NCBI GenBank assembly: GCA_963669285.2
Contig: CAXXSI010000022.1
Span: 496,001 to 560,000, forward strand
Direction of reading: 5' to 3'
Length of the DNA: 64,000 nucleotides
From: JAWKWH01 sp963669285
GTDB taxonomy: Bacteria; Pseudomonadota; Alphaproteobacteria; Rhizobiales; Rhizobiaceae
Shown here one piece after another: positions 1 through 8,403 of this stretch; position 1 is the first letter of the stretch, and each line of letters opens with the position of its first letter. The notes beneath the pieces are model-generated. The model saw only the letters and a program-made list of their open reading frames with translations, was not told where the DNA came from and searched no databases. The position numbers and the translations under genes are program-made.

Positions 1-39
1 AAACGATGCGTGCAGCTTATAAGGGGGTCAAGAAGTGAA

Positions 40-53
40 TTGATAATTATCAA
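40..53. promoter_or_regulatory. FNR/Nnr-type palindromic box
   Basis: TTGATAATTATCAA is a perfect match to the TTGAT-N4-ATCAA site bound by FNR-type regulators. It ends 11 bases before the ATG of the Crp/Fnr gene at 65. So close to the start codon it would block transcription or initiation of that gene, suggesting autorepression. It could also serve a divergent gene left of the window. Confidence 0.75.
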
Positions 54-64
54 GGCAAGACCGA

Positions 65-763
65 ATGCGCCCAGACCAGATTTCCGAGGTCCGCGAGCTT
101 TCATTGTTTGAGTCGATGGATGATGTGGTCTTCCGCAAAATGCTGAAGGCGTCCTATCTGCAGACGTTCCCGGCCCATGCGGAGCTCATTCGCGAGGGCG
201 ATCCGGCCGATTTCCTCTATATCGTCATGGAAGGCTGTGTCGAGCTTTTCGCCAGATCAAATGACAGGGAAACGACGATGGCAATGGTACACCCGGTCAA
301 TACGTTTATCCTGGCCGCCGTCCTGAAGGATGCGGTGTATCTCATGTCGGCCCGGACAAGCGAGCGGTCGCGGATATTGATGATCCCCACAGCCGACATC
401 CGCAGTGCTTTTGGGGCAGATCGCAATTTTTCCCAGGCGATCGTGACCGAACTGGCAAACTGCTACCGGTCGGTTGTCAAGGAACATAAAAACCTCAAGC
501 TGCGGACTGCGGTGGAGCGCCTTGCCAACCGGCTGATCAAATACCATGCCGACCAGGGAAACAGCGGTGTGATTCAGCTGCGCCATGACAAACGGTCGCT
601 GGCGTCCATGCTGGGTATGACGCCTGAAAACCTGTCGCGTGCCTTCAATACGTTGAAGCCCTATGGTGTCCTGGTCAAAGGAAACCGCATCGAGTTGACC
701 GACCTGAAGTCGTTGGAAACGCTGGCCAAGCCCAACAGGCTGATCGACGACCGCAAGATTTAG
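65..763 (+). CDS. Crp/Fnr family transcriptional regulator
   Basis: 232 aa. The N-terminal two thirds is a cyclic-nucleotide-binding-type effector domain (around residues 10-120, with the pattern IREGDPADFLYIVMEG). A dimerisation helix and a winged helix-turn-helix near residues 170-215 follow. The recognition helix reads TPENLSRAF; the E-x-x-S-R pattern is the FNR-type determinant for TTGAT half-sites, matching the palindrome just upstream. The N-terminal cysteine cluster that carries the FeS centre in true FNR is absent, so direct oxygen sensing by an FeS cluster is unlikely. A role in nitrogen-oxide or anaerobic control (Nnr/Dnr-like) is possible, but the effector cannot be read from sequence. 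Its left neighbour is outside the window. Confidence 0.88.
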   Translation: MRPDQISEVRELSLFESMDDVVFRKMLKASYLQTFPAHAELIREGDPADFLYIVMEGCVELFARSNDRETTMAMVHPVNTFILAAVLKDAVYLMSARTSERSRILMIPTADIRSAFGADRNFSQAIVTELANCYRSVVKEHKNLKLRTAVERLANRLIKYHADQGNSGVIQLRHDKRSLASMLGMTPENLSRAFNTLKPYGVLVKGNRIELTDLKSLETLAKPNRLIDDRKI

Positions 764-881
764 TGTCGCTCATCCTTAGATGGAAGCAGGTTGTCGGCAC
801 CGCCTGACACCGCTCGGTTCACCGGAAACGCTCCCGTGCGGGCGATCCGCGCCGGTTTCGGCACAAATCCACGCTATTGCC

Positions 882-3332
882 TCAAAACGCCTTATGGACG
901 GACAGTTTTGCGCCCCATGCCTTGAAGTCTGCATTGCCGATGCCGTCATAGAAGGCGGAGGCATTGACGCTTGTGCCGTTGTCGTCGGCGAGGTTCAATC
1001 CCGCTTCGACGCGGCCGCGCACCCCGGTCTCGCCGAGACCCGGCTGTTGCGACACGGTGGTGGCGGTGTTGGTCTGGGCGAATGTCCAGATGCCTTCGAC
1101 CGTCAGATGCGGCGTCAGCAACAGGCCGCTGCCGATCTCGAAGGGTTTCAGCGTAAACGTCGGGCCGAACTCCAGCGTGCCGGTCTCGACGGTAACCGCC
1201 GGAATGGCGACGCCGAGCGTATCGACATAGGCCTTTGAGCGTTCGCGGAACCAGGACAGCCGCAGTTCCGGCCGGATGGTCAGCATGTTCCAACTGGTCT
1301 CGCCGATCAGCGCTGCCGAACCGAGCCAGCGTTCGGCGCGGAACGGATCGGTGTAGGTGCCGAACGGGCTTATCTTGTTGAACGACCGGCCCCAGGCGAT
1401 GCGTGCATCGGCATAGAAGCCGTCGGCCAGCCGGGCGGTGGCATAGGGGCCGGCCATGAAGCCGTAGCCCTTGACCTGCGCGCCTTTGGAGGCGTCCATG
1501 GTGGTCCAGTCGGCCTGCAGGCCGAGGCCGATCAGCAGGTTGGGATTGACCAGATAGTCGGCGCCGGCATGGACGATGGCGAAGCGTCCCTTGCCGCCGG
1601 AAGCGGAAAACGCCGAATAGCTGCCCTGGGCCCACATATCGAAGCGCTGCGCCATTGGATCGGCGGCGGGATCGGTATCGATGGCGATATCGGTCGGGCC
1701 CAGCGCCAGCACGCCGCTTGACGAGGTGCTGTCATCGGAGCCGGAGCGTTTCCAGTTGGCGACCGGTTCGGCCGATGTCAGGGCATGGATGTTGGCCGGC
1801 CCATTGGTCGGCGTATTGGCATTATGCGCCGTGTCGTCGGAGCGCGGGATACGCAATGCGCCGGCAATGGCGCCGAGATCGGCCTCAAGTCTGGTTTTGG
1901 CCGATTGCGCGTGGGTGTTTCGCAGGCTCCAGGCAAATGAACCCTCATTGCGACCCAGCCGGGCGCTGAACGGCAGGCCGGGATGGGACAGCGACAGGCC
2001 GAAGCCGGAAATCCCGGTCGCGCCCCCGGTGCGCCCGTTCAGCCGGTCGAGCCCGCGCCCGATCCCGGGCTGATTGGCAAGAATGAGTTCGGAACGCGCC
2101 TGCATGAAGCTGCCGATCTGGCCGGTGGTGATCGCCGGATTCGCCGCCGCCGTACCGCTGACGGTGAATTTGAACGGATTTTCATCAGGGTCATTGTTGC
2201 GGATAGACAGGTCGAACGAGAACGGGCCGTCCCCCTCAGTTGTGTAGGTGACGGTGAGCTCCGTGTGGCCGCCCGGATCGACCTTGGAGGCCGGCGCGGT
2301 AATGCCCCCGATCTTGACATTCTTGGCCCCGCTCTCGACCGTTTCCCGAATCTCAAGAGCGGAATTTCCGCGATTCCAGATCGTATAGGTCACTTTTTTC
2401 TCGACGCCGGTCGGCTGGTTGCCCAGCGCATCCGCACCGCCATCGGTGACTTTGCCGGTCTCCGACGACACGACCTCGATCTTCGGTGCAGCCGCCGTCG
2501 CCGTGCCCTTGACGGTGAATTTGAACGGGTTTTCGTCTCCGTCATTGGTGCCGAACGACAGGTCGAAGGAGAACGGGCCGGCTCCATTCGGCGTGTAGAC
2601 TACATCGAATGTCGTCGAGGCATTCGGGGCGATTGTAACGGCACGGAATTTTCTAGCATTCTGATCCCTGAGGTTATTGCTGTTGCTGACCGTCGGACTG
2701 TCAGGCCCAAGAAGCCTCAGATCCGCAGAACCGGTGTTCTTGATGGTGTAGGTCACCGTTTTCTCGACACCGATCACCTCATTGCCGTGGTCATCCGCAC
2801 CGCCATTGGTGACCTTGCCGGTCTCCGGTGATGTCACCTCGATCTCGGGCGACGTCGCCGTGCCGTTGGCGGTGAAGTTGAACGGGTCTTGATCGGTATC
2901 GTTGTTGCGGATCGAAAGGTTGAAGGAGTAGGCACCGACCGTCTTGGGCGTATAGGTCACCGTGAATGTCGTGCTGGTGCCTACCACAAGCGTCGTCGAA
3001 CCCGGATCGGTGATCGAAATGCCTGTGACATTCACCAGATTGCTGGCCACCGCCTTTTGAAGCGTCAGATTGCTTCTTTCACTACTTCCACTTCGGTGCC
3101 AGACTGTATAGGTCACCGTATGGGCTTCGCCCGCGGGTATGTTGTCATACCGATCCGCGCCGCCATCGTTAATGTAATAAATGCCACTCGTAGGTGAAGT
3201 AACCCCGATCCAGGCGGCATGCGCGCCATGCACCTGCGACAGCAGTGCAACCAGCAACAGGGTAAGGGAGCCGATAAAGCCACGGAGAGTGTTCCCGAGC
3301 AGCGGACATCCGCACTGCAGCGACTTCGTCAT
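882..3332 (-). CDS. Autotransporter with three ASH/choice-of-anchor-D repeats
   Basis: 816 aa from the chosen ATG at 3332, which has a GGGGA ribosome-binding sequence and begins a clear signal peptide ending in HGAHAA. An upstream in-frame ATG at 3347 has poorer spacing. Three tandem ~115-aa Ig-like repeats follow, each with the pattern VTYTIxNxG and ending in sFDLSfxxNDxDExPFkFTVxGTA (ASH/choice-of-anchor-D type). A linker leads to a C-terminal beta-barrel of about 270 aa ending in an aromatic residue (HKAF), as in type V autotransporters. It is probably secreted through the inner membrane by Sec and presents the repeats on the cell surface. The function of the passenger (adhesion, cell contact) is inferred. 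Confidence 0.8.
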   Translation of the reverse strand: MTKSLQCGCPLLGNTLRGFIGSLTLLLVALLSQVHGAHAAWIGVTSPTSGIYYINDGGADRYDNIPAGEAHTVTYTVWHRSGSSERSNLTLQKAVASNLVNVTGISITDPGSTTLVVGTSTTFTVTYTPKTVGAYSFNLSIRNNDTDQDPFNFTANGTATSPEIEVTSPETGKVTNGGADDHGNEVIGVEKTVTYTIKNTGSADLRLLGPDSPTVSNSNNLRDQNARKFRAVTIAPNASTTFDVVYTPNGAGPFSFDLSFGTNDGDENPFKFTVKGTATAAAPKIEVVSSETGKVTDGGADALGNQPTGVEKKVTYTIWNRGNSALEIRETVESGAKNVKIGGITAPASKVDPGGHTELTVTYTTEGDGPFSFDLSIRNNDPDENPFKFTVSGTAAANPAITTGQIGSFMQARSELILANQPGIGRGLDRLNGRTGGATGISGFGLSLSHPGLPFSARLGRNEGSFAWSLRNTHAQSAKTRLEADLGAIAGALRIPRSDDTAHNANTPTNGPANIHALTSAEPVANWKRSGSDDSTSSSGVLALGPTDIAIDTDPAADPMAQRFDMWAQGSYSAFSASGGKGRFAIVHAGADYLVNPNLLIGLGLQADWTTMDASKGAQVKGYGFMAGPYATARLADGFYADARIAWGRSFNKISPFGTYTDPFRAERWLGSAALIGETSWNMLTIRPELRLSWFRERSKAYVDTLGVAIPAVTVETGTLEFGPTFTLKPFEIGSGLLLTPHLTVEGIWTFAQTNTATTVSQQPGLGETGVRGRVEAGLNLADDNGTSVNASAFYDGIGNADFKAWGAKLSVHKAF

Positions 3333-3885
3333 GACTGATTTCCCCATTTCCCTTTCGCGCCAATCGCTTGACCGACACGTTGAACCCACCGGTCACGCTT
3401 CACACCTTGCCAGGTGAAACAGTCCCGTTATTTTTCCAGCTCAAGCCGCCGGCCGGCTTTAAGTTTTGGCGTATATCCCGCCAATTCGACGTCTGCGGTC
3501 AGCGCACCCGACCCGGCCGATGTCAGCGACATTTCCCCCATTTGTCGGACATCGCGCTGTCTGAACGCTCCTGCAAACAGTGGCCACCGCAGATCGCTTC
3601 TTGTCGATTTATGCGGCGGTCATCGCAGATCGTTTCTTGTCGATTGATGCGGTGGCCACCGACTCATTCAAACGCATCGCGCGTTTATGTGCGAATAAAC
3701 GGTTGCAAACTGTGGATGAACAACCCGAACGGGCGCAGCCTGTAAAAGGCGTATCCGGCTACGGCTCGCGGCGATCTTTGCCGATGCCGGCCCGATCGCG
3801 CACCAACGCCATACATTTCATTCAGCATTGCGGAATTGTGTCGGTAAATGCAGGTATTGACGGCACCAACCGGGTGTTGTTGCGC
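3333..3885. other. Intergenic region without a convincing gene
   Basis: About 550 bases between two genes transcribed leftwards. It should hold the promoter of the autotransporter gene. It carries the 36-bp tandem duplication listed separately and a small hairpin (CGTTTAT at 3682-3688 paired with ATAAACG at 3695-3701). No open frame here has a credible ribosome-binding site or family resemblance. Confidence 0.6.
3588..3659. repeat. Two tandem 36-bp direct repeats
   Basis: Two adjacent copies of a unit that starts CGCAGATCG and contains TTCTTGTCGATT, at 3588-3623 and 3624-3659, with only a few differences. The period of 36 is divisible by three, but I see no supported gene here. The function is unknown. 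Confidence 0.75.
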
Positions 3886-4635
3886 CTACATCAGCTCACG
3901 CCAGACCAGACCGTCGTCGGTGCGCGTTTTCGGCCGGTATTCGCAGCCGAATGCGCCATCATATCCGGCGCGCTGAAATTCCGGCAGCAGCCGGCTGTAG
4001 TCCAGTTCGCCGGGAAACGGTTCGCCACGCCCCTCGGCGGCTGCTATCTGGACGTGGCCGATGCGATTCACGTGGCGGGTGAAATGCTTGAGCACATCGC
4101 CGCTCTCGCGGTGTATGTGATAGCAATCGAACATGATCTTCAGGCGCGGGTGACCGATCTCGTTCAGGATCATGACCGCCTGGTCGATTTCGTTCAAAAA
4201 ATAGCCCGGTAGCTGTTGGCGACAGATGGGTTCGATGAGAACGGTACGGTCGGTGCAGCCCAGTGCGAATTCCAGATTTTCACGGAATGCCGCCGCGGCC
4301 TCGCCGCCGCCGGCCTTTCCCGCGACGATATGGATGGCGGCGGCGCCGACGGCATCGGCGATGCGGGCCGCGTCAGCGATGTCGCGCCTGGCCTGATCGG
4401 ACTGCGAGGCGATGGCCGCACATCCGGCCGTGTCGCCCATGCGGCTGTTGACGGCGACCACCGGCAGGCCGGATTCGGCCAATGCGTCCATCAGTTCGCC
4501 GCGGTCGGCGCGCTGGGCTTCATCGTGGAACTCGACGGCGTCGAAGCCCGCAGCGGCGGCACGCCTGATGCGATCGGCAAATGGCAGTTCCTGCCACAGA
4601 AAGCCGGTATTGGCCGAAAACCGAAAAGTGTTCAT
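3886..4635 (-). CDS. Hydroxypyruvate isomerase-like TIM-barrel protein
   Basis: 249 aa starting at the ATG at 4635, preceded by GGATGGTGATC as a ribosome-binding sequence. The N-terminus MNTFRFSANTGFLW and the following ELPFADRIRRAAAAGFDAVEF match the Hyi/OtnI family of sugar-phosphate isomerase/epimerase-type barrels. Metal-ligand regions are visible in LIEPI, MFDCYHIHR, IGHVQIA and FGCEYRP. The family interconverts hydroxypyruvate and tartronate semialdehyde or 2-oxo-tetronates in glyoxylate or tetronate catabolism. No pathway partner is adjacent; the gene stands just outside the genomic island. Confidence 0.75.
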   Translation of the reverse strand: MNTFRFSANTGFLWQELPFADRIRRAAAAGFDAVEFHDEAQRADRGELMDALAESGLPVVAVNSRMGDTAGCAAIASQSDQARRDIADAARIADAVGAAAIHIVAGKAGGGEAAAAFRENLEFALGCTDRTVLIEPICRQQLPGYFLNEIDQAVMILNEIGHPRLKIMFDCYHIHRESGDVLKHFTRHVNRIGHVQIAAAEGRGEPFPGELDYSRLLPEFQRAGYDGAFGCEYRPKTRTDDGLVWRELM

Positions 4636-4782
4636 GTGATCACCATCCACCGCGGATATAGTATTTTTACGGATGGTTGCAGCATCTATGGGATGACACA
4701 ATATCCCACTCGGAGCGAAAGCGTGACCCATGTGTCAGGGATAGCGTGTAACCTATGTACCCGGATCGGATCCTGAAACAAA

Positions 4783-4831
4783 TGGTGCCCAGGGGCGGAA
4801 TCGAACCACCGACACGCGGATTTTCAGTCCG
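4783..4831. repeat. attL: 49-bp copy of the tRNA-Phe 3' part
   Basis: Identical over 49 bases to 24048-24096, the 3' part of the tRNA-Phe gene including its encoded CCA. It lacks the 5' half, so it is not a functional tRNA. Such a fragment is what site-specific integration at a tRNA leaves at the far end of an island. Sequence outside the core (left of 4783) differs from that left of 24048, which fixes this as the chromosome-left/island junction. Confidence 0.92.
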
Positions 4832-4888
4832 TCGTGTATGTATATAAGTGATTGAAATAAAGCAGTTTTTATAAATATATCTGTGTTT

Positions 4889-4908
4889 TGTGTAAGTTTT
4901 TGTGTAAG
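4889..4908. repeat. Paired TGTGTAAG arm-type sites, islet A left end
   Basis: TGTGTAAG occurs at 4889-4896 and 4901-4908, 12 bases apart. The same pair recurs 70-140 bases inside the other two att copies: 15800-15807 (TGTGTGAG) with 15813-15820, and 23967-23974 (TGTGTAAC) with 23978-23985. Short paired direct repeats inside attachment cores are typical arm-binding sites of tyrosine integrases; that role here is inferred. Confidence 0.55.
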
Positions 4909-4919
4909 GATCTAGCCCA

Positions 4920-5095
4920 AATTCGGAACAAATTTGGTCGGTTTTGGCGGCGAACACCGCCATTTGCTTCTCATGCCTGAAATCACTGGCAGAGAAGCGG
5001 GAATCGGCATAATATGCCGACCAATCTCCAAGAGATCGGTAGCCTGTTGCCCCGTCGTTTCTAGAACAGACGGGTCTGATTGGTATCGAGCAACC
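4920..5095. ncRNA. Conserved hairpin-rich segment near attL (structured DNA or RNA)
   Basis: This segment is about 85% similar by eye to 15835-16010, which sits at the same distance from the next att copy. Both keep the stems CGGCATAATATGCCG (CGGCATAACATGCCG in the other copy), ATCTCCAAGAGAT and CCCGTC-N12-GACGGG. No supported protein is encoded. Conservation of stems rather than a reading frame suggests a structured RNA or a cis-acting terminal sequence needed for excision or transfer. Confidence 0.4.
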
Positions 5096-5123
5096 GCTAA
5101 CCGCTTGTCATTGCTCGATAATT

Positions 5124-5440
5124 GTTCCCCCCGTGTTGTCTTCGCTCCGCTCGACCCCCCGCGCTCGCCCTCGTCAAAATACTGTCTTTGAACAAAGACT
5201 GGGTATTTTGTAGTCGGGCTGCGCTTGGTGGCTCCGTCGCCAGGCAAAGCCTAGAGGGCGAGCGTCGCCCGCTTAGGCCTCGACCGCAACCATGGACATG
5301 GCGCAATGCTGTTGCGGTCTCAACCCGAGCGCGGGGGGTCGAGCGCACGACGAGCGAGACCCGCCCGCTCCTGATCGTCGCGGAACGTGCCTCTTGCTCT
5401 GTCGGCTTCGACAACACGGGGGGAACGTTTTGCGTCAGAA
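5124..5440. repeat. Nested palindromic MITE-like element, copy 1
   Basis: About 317 bases, nearly identical to 8404-8735. The outer inverted repeat is GTTCCCCCCGTGTTGTC at 5124-5140 against its exact complement at 5410-5426. The right arm continues to 5440 with sequence complementary to the left end of copy 2, so this copy has lost about 14 bases at its left tip. A second perfect 20-bp stem lies inside (5148-5167 with 5326-5345), enclosing further hairpins. No transposase is encoded. Confidence 0.8.
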
Positions 5441-5860
5441 AAGACGCGCGCTTTAGCAAGCGCAAATGGGGGAGCGAAGCTCCCGCGGATGCCGCCGGTG
5501 GCGGATGACAATGACTTCTGGAAACACAGGTTTCCAGCTTCCGTATTGCAGCACTTATGTGCTGCGCGATTTGTCCCTGACCTTCGAAGGAAGGCGGGAC
5601 GCCTAACGGCAAAAGGGAGCGGTGAACCGCTCCGCCGTTTTCGCGCCGCGCTGAACAGCCGGCGCTTCATCTAAGTCTTCTGGAACCTCCGATTCCAGTT
5701 TCGTGTTCGCCTCCTCTGGATCTATCCATTGTACTGGCCACCCTCACGCGTAAAGCCGTTCCGCTTATCGATTCAGGCGTTGACCCGCGAGCCACTCTGC
5801 CAGTGTGCGCTTTACAGGAAGATGGGAACCTTCCACTGTGCGGATGATCTCAAGCTTCTC
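5441..5860. other. Hairpin-rich noncoding stretch
   Basis: No supported gene. It contains consecutive small stems, for example CTGGAAA-N6-TTTCCAG, GCAGCAC-TTAT-GTGCTGC and GGAGCGG-N4-CCGCTCC. It also holds a segment from about 5706 to 5812 that is repeated near 16286-16379, including CTATCCATTGTACTGGCC at 5722. The right end is cut into by the IS3-family remnant. Confidence 0.55.
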
Positions 5861-5874
5861 GGAAGCAGGGTATC

Positions 5875-6249
5875 TCATTCGTCGTCGCCTCCATCTCCGA
5901 TCATGCTTTTTTTGAGTAGCCTGTTCTCCAGGGTCAACTCGGAAACAACCTCCTTCAGGGCCAATGCCTCGGATCGCAGTTCCTTGACTTCAGGGGCCGT
6001 CGCCTGTCGGGCGGTGTCGCCCGCCAGCCGGTTCTTCCCGGCTTCGAGAAACTCCTTCGACCAATTGTAGTAAAGGCTCTCGGCAATCCCCTCGCGCCGG
6101 CACAGCGCAGCGATGCTCTCCTCACCACGCAGTCCTGCCAGGACAATCCTGATCTTTTCCTCTGCCGAGTAGTGCTTGCGGGTTTTGCGTTTGATGCCCC
6201 TGACCAGCCTGTCAGCGGCGTCCTTCGATGTTCCCGATTTCTGTCTCAT
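5875..6249 (-). pseudogene. IS3-family transposase OrfA, remnant without OrfB
   Basis: 124 aa from the ATG at 6249. It has the helix-turn-helix of IS3-type OrfA (KHYSAEEKIRIVLAGLRGEESIAALCRREGIAESLYYNWSKEF, written here only as family evidence by its central motif ALCRREGI) and the C-terminal leucine-zipper-like helix (LTLENRLLKKS). OrfA itself seems intact. The DDE-carrying OrfB that should follow at lower coordinates is missing and island repeat sequence takes over near 5860, so the element cannot move by itself. It is a different subgroup from the IS at 20.1 kb. Confidence 0.75.
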
Positions 6250-6418
6250 CTTCGCTCCTTGATGGCTTCGATGAACCAGAAATCCTCCGTTGTTCAATCC
6301 CTCAAATCTGTCCAATAGGCGCTGACGTCACACAATTGATGCAGGTCATGGATGTTAAGGAGGCGCCGACCTATCCTTGGTTAAGTGGCAATCTGTCGAA
6401 ACAGCAAGTTAAGTCGAG

Positions 6419-7690
6419 ATGCTTATGTCAATCGGAAAGTCCGTTTCGTTAGCGCTCTTAGCGCTATGGGCTTCGTTGGTTTTTGCAGAAGAGAAAGGCG
6501 AAGATTCTTCTTGGAAGGAGTATTGGGTCAATCAGCAGGTGAAGCTCGATCTTTCCGAACCATCCCATCTCCTTGAATCAGCAAAGAATGAGTTTGAAGA
6601 AATCAATGCGCGATTAAGTTCTGCTGATCGGGCAAAAGCGATCAAAAAAGCGCAAACATCTGAGCTTGGAAAACAACTTATCGATAATCCTCAGTGGCTG
6701 CACGGATTAGATGTCGTCAATCCACGGCATCCCCGAATACAGTCGTTATTGGATGACGACGTGCCATCGAAAATCTGGATTGCGGGTTGGGACGGACTAA
6801 TCCTTTTCTCCCAAGATGATGGAATTCATTGGAACGTACAGGTCAGCAACACGAACTCGAACTTAATGGCAGTGGATTTTGTCGACCAAGAATACGGATG
6901 GATTGTTGGGTACGATGGCTTAATCCTGCACACCAAGAATGGCGGATCAGACTGGAGCAATCAGTATAATGCCGGATCTTCGGTACTTCGAACGATCGAC
7001 TGTTTTGATCGAAAACGCTGCTGGGTTGGGGGAGCATACGGCTATATCTTACGCACAAATGACGGTGGAGAGACTTGGGAGAAGTCGGCTTCAATTAAAC
7101 ACTCCGACATTCGTTCAATCCATATGATCGATGAGATGGAGGGTGTTGCCGCCGTTGCCACGGGGCAGATATTACGGACCGACGATGGTGGATCCGATTG
7201 GACCGTGGTTCATAAGCCAGGTTTCTGGAATTTGCTCAGCATTCCTGGACTTCGCGCAGTTCATTCGGCAGATGGTGTGGTCGTATGGGCAGTAGGTACA
7301 AACCACACAATATTGAAGAGTATCGATGGCGGAAATGATTGGATATCTCAGACTGATAACGTCCATTTGCCAAAAGACTTCAATAAAGAAGATGCCCGTT
7401 TGCACTCAGTTGTCGCTTTTGATGATAGAAATGCCATAGCTGCCGGACTAAATGGACTGATCTTGGCTACAACGGATGGTGGTGGGAATTGGTATCCTCA
7501 AACTGCTGCTCCCGATTCAGCGTTTACAATGTACGCAATTGGTTTTCGCAATGATAGGGTGGGTTGGGCAGCCGGTAATTACGGTCATGTTTTGGCCACC
7601 AACTCGGCAGGATTAGATTGGTTTCCAGTCCGCGGGCTTGCTCCGGATATTTTGCGGCATGCGTTAAACAACTTCGTGGAAACCGAATGA
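6419..7690 (+). CDS. Secreted Ycf48/BNR-type beta-propeller protein
   Basis: 423 aa. An N-terminal signal peptide (MLMSIGKSVSLALLALW, cleavage after VFA) and an ~80-aa helical linker precede a beta-propeller built from repeats of the form G-x-x-G-x-I-L-x-T-x-D-G-G-x-x-W. At least six such blades are readable between residues 115 and 405. This is the fold of Ycf48/HCF136, known in cyanobacteria as a photosystem II assembly factor; heterotrophic relatives are secreted or periplasmic proteins of unknown role. Codon use is more AT-rich than in the core genome. It starts the islet A cargo, downstream of the IS remnant and with no close operon partner. Confidence 0.75.
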   Translation: MLMSIGKSVSLALLALWASLVFAEEKGEDSSWKEYWVNQQVKLDLSEPSHLLESAKNEFEEINARLSSADRAKAIKKAQTSELGKQLIDNPQWLHGLDVVNPRHPRIQSLLDDDVPSKIWIAGWDGLILFSQDDGIHWNVQVSNTNSNLMAVDFVDQEYGWIVGYDGLILHTKNGGSDWSNQYNAGSSVLRTIDCFDRKRCWVGGAYGYILRTNDGGETWEKSASIKHSDIRSIHMIDEMEGVAAVATGQILRTDDGGSDWTVVHKPGFWNLLSIPGLRAVHSADGVVVWAVGTNHTILKSIDGGNDWISQTDNVHLPKDFNKEDARLHSVVAFDDRNAIAAGLNGLILATTDGGGNWYPQTAAPDSAFTMYAIGFRNDRVGWAAGNYGHVLATNSAGLDWFPVRGLAPDILRHALNNFVETE

Positions 7691-8043
7691 ATTTTTTGTA
7701 TGGGACATCTCGCGTCGTTAGCTTTGTCCGCCGAGCCGTCATTCATGGCCGTTGGTTCAGCCTCGTAAACTGCTCCGAAAGCGTCATCGGCTACCCGTTC
7801 GTTAATGAGAACATGCTCTAGTTTGCGCACTTTACAATCGTGCTCATTGGGTTCGAGAGGCTTGTGTAAACGACAGAAGTTGGCCCGCGTGAGAAGGCTC
7901 CCCACCGCGTCACTTGTATTGCGCGCCGTCAATCAAGTTGGTGCCAACCTGCATCCTGAATGCAAATTGATGATCATCAATGAAATTGAAAATCGTTTGT
8001 TACAATTTTTCAGTGTTTCTGAGCAATTTTAGCGGTAACAATT
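7691..8043. other. Intergenic stretch, no gene seen
   Basis: 353 bases between the propeller gene and a small secreted protein. Short open frames in it lack ribosome-binding sites and family resemblance. The last ~80 bases are AT-rich and are a likely promoter region for the gene at 8044. Confidence 0.5.
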
Positions 8044-8382
8044 ATGATGCGGAAGCTATACTATTTTTCCTTTCTGATAGCCTTCGGAGCACTGAATACA
8101 GAGGCACTTGCCTTGAATTGTAGCGGAACTCTCGGTCGCGCGAATGTTACTTTAAAATTCGGAAAATCCAATCGCGTTTTAGTCTGCTTGGATACAGTTT
8201 GCCACAATCAAACTTACCAAGGAAAAACCGAAAATCATGTTACATTTAATTACTTCAATAAAAATACGAAAATTGAATTAATACACCTGAAAGGAAATAG
8301 ATATCGCATTAAGATACGAATTATATCTCCAACAAAACGAGAAGGACGTTATTACAACTCCAACATTATCAGGTGCAGATAG
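8044..8382 (+). CDS. Small secreted protein of unknown function
   Basis: 112 aa with a convincing signal peptide (MMRKLYYFSFLIAFGA, cleavage near ALA). The mature part has four or five cysteines (NCSGTLG, LVCLDTVCHNQ, IIRCR) and a strongly basic C-terminal half. The gene is very AT-rich. It ends 21 bases before the second palindromic element. I do not recognise a family. The cysteine spacing suggests disulfides and an extracytoplasmic location. Confidence 0.5.
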   Translation: MMRKLYYFSFLIAFGALNTEALALNCSGTLGRANVTLKFGKSNRVLVCLDTVCHNQTYQGKTENHVTFNYFNKNTKIELIHLKGNRYRIKIRIISPTKREGRYYNSNIIRCR

Positions 8383-8403
8383 ATTTATATTTCGAACGAT
8401 ATT

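Noticed and set aside
3580..4212. 210-aa plus-strand open frame over the 36-bp repeats
   Set aside because: More than half overlaps the isomerase-like gene on the opposite strand; no start signal. The tandem repeat is therefore reported as DNA only.
4783..4831. A second tRNA-Phe gene
   Set aside because: Only the 3' part is present; the 5' half and D arm are missing, so it is an att remnant.
5122..5508. Similar open frames in both palindromic elements (5122-5508 and 8482-8859)
   Set aside because: They are similar only because the DNA elements are copies. The translation follows the palindromes, has no ribosome-binding site and no family.
5600..5780. Integron attC-like site (GCCTAAC ... GGCGTTGAC)
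   Set aside because: The right-hand core does not fit GTTRRRY, the spacing is too long and there is no integron integrase. The GGCGTTGAC segment is part of an island-specific repeat.
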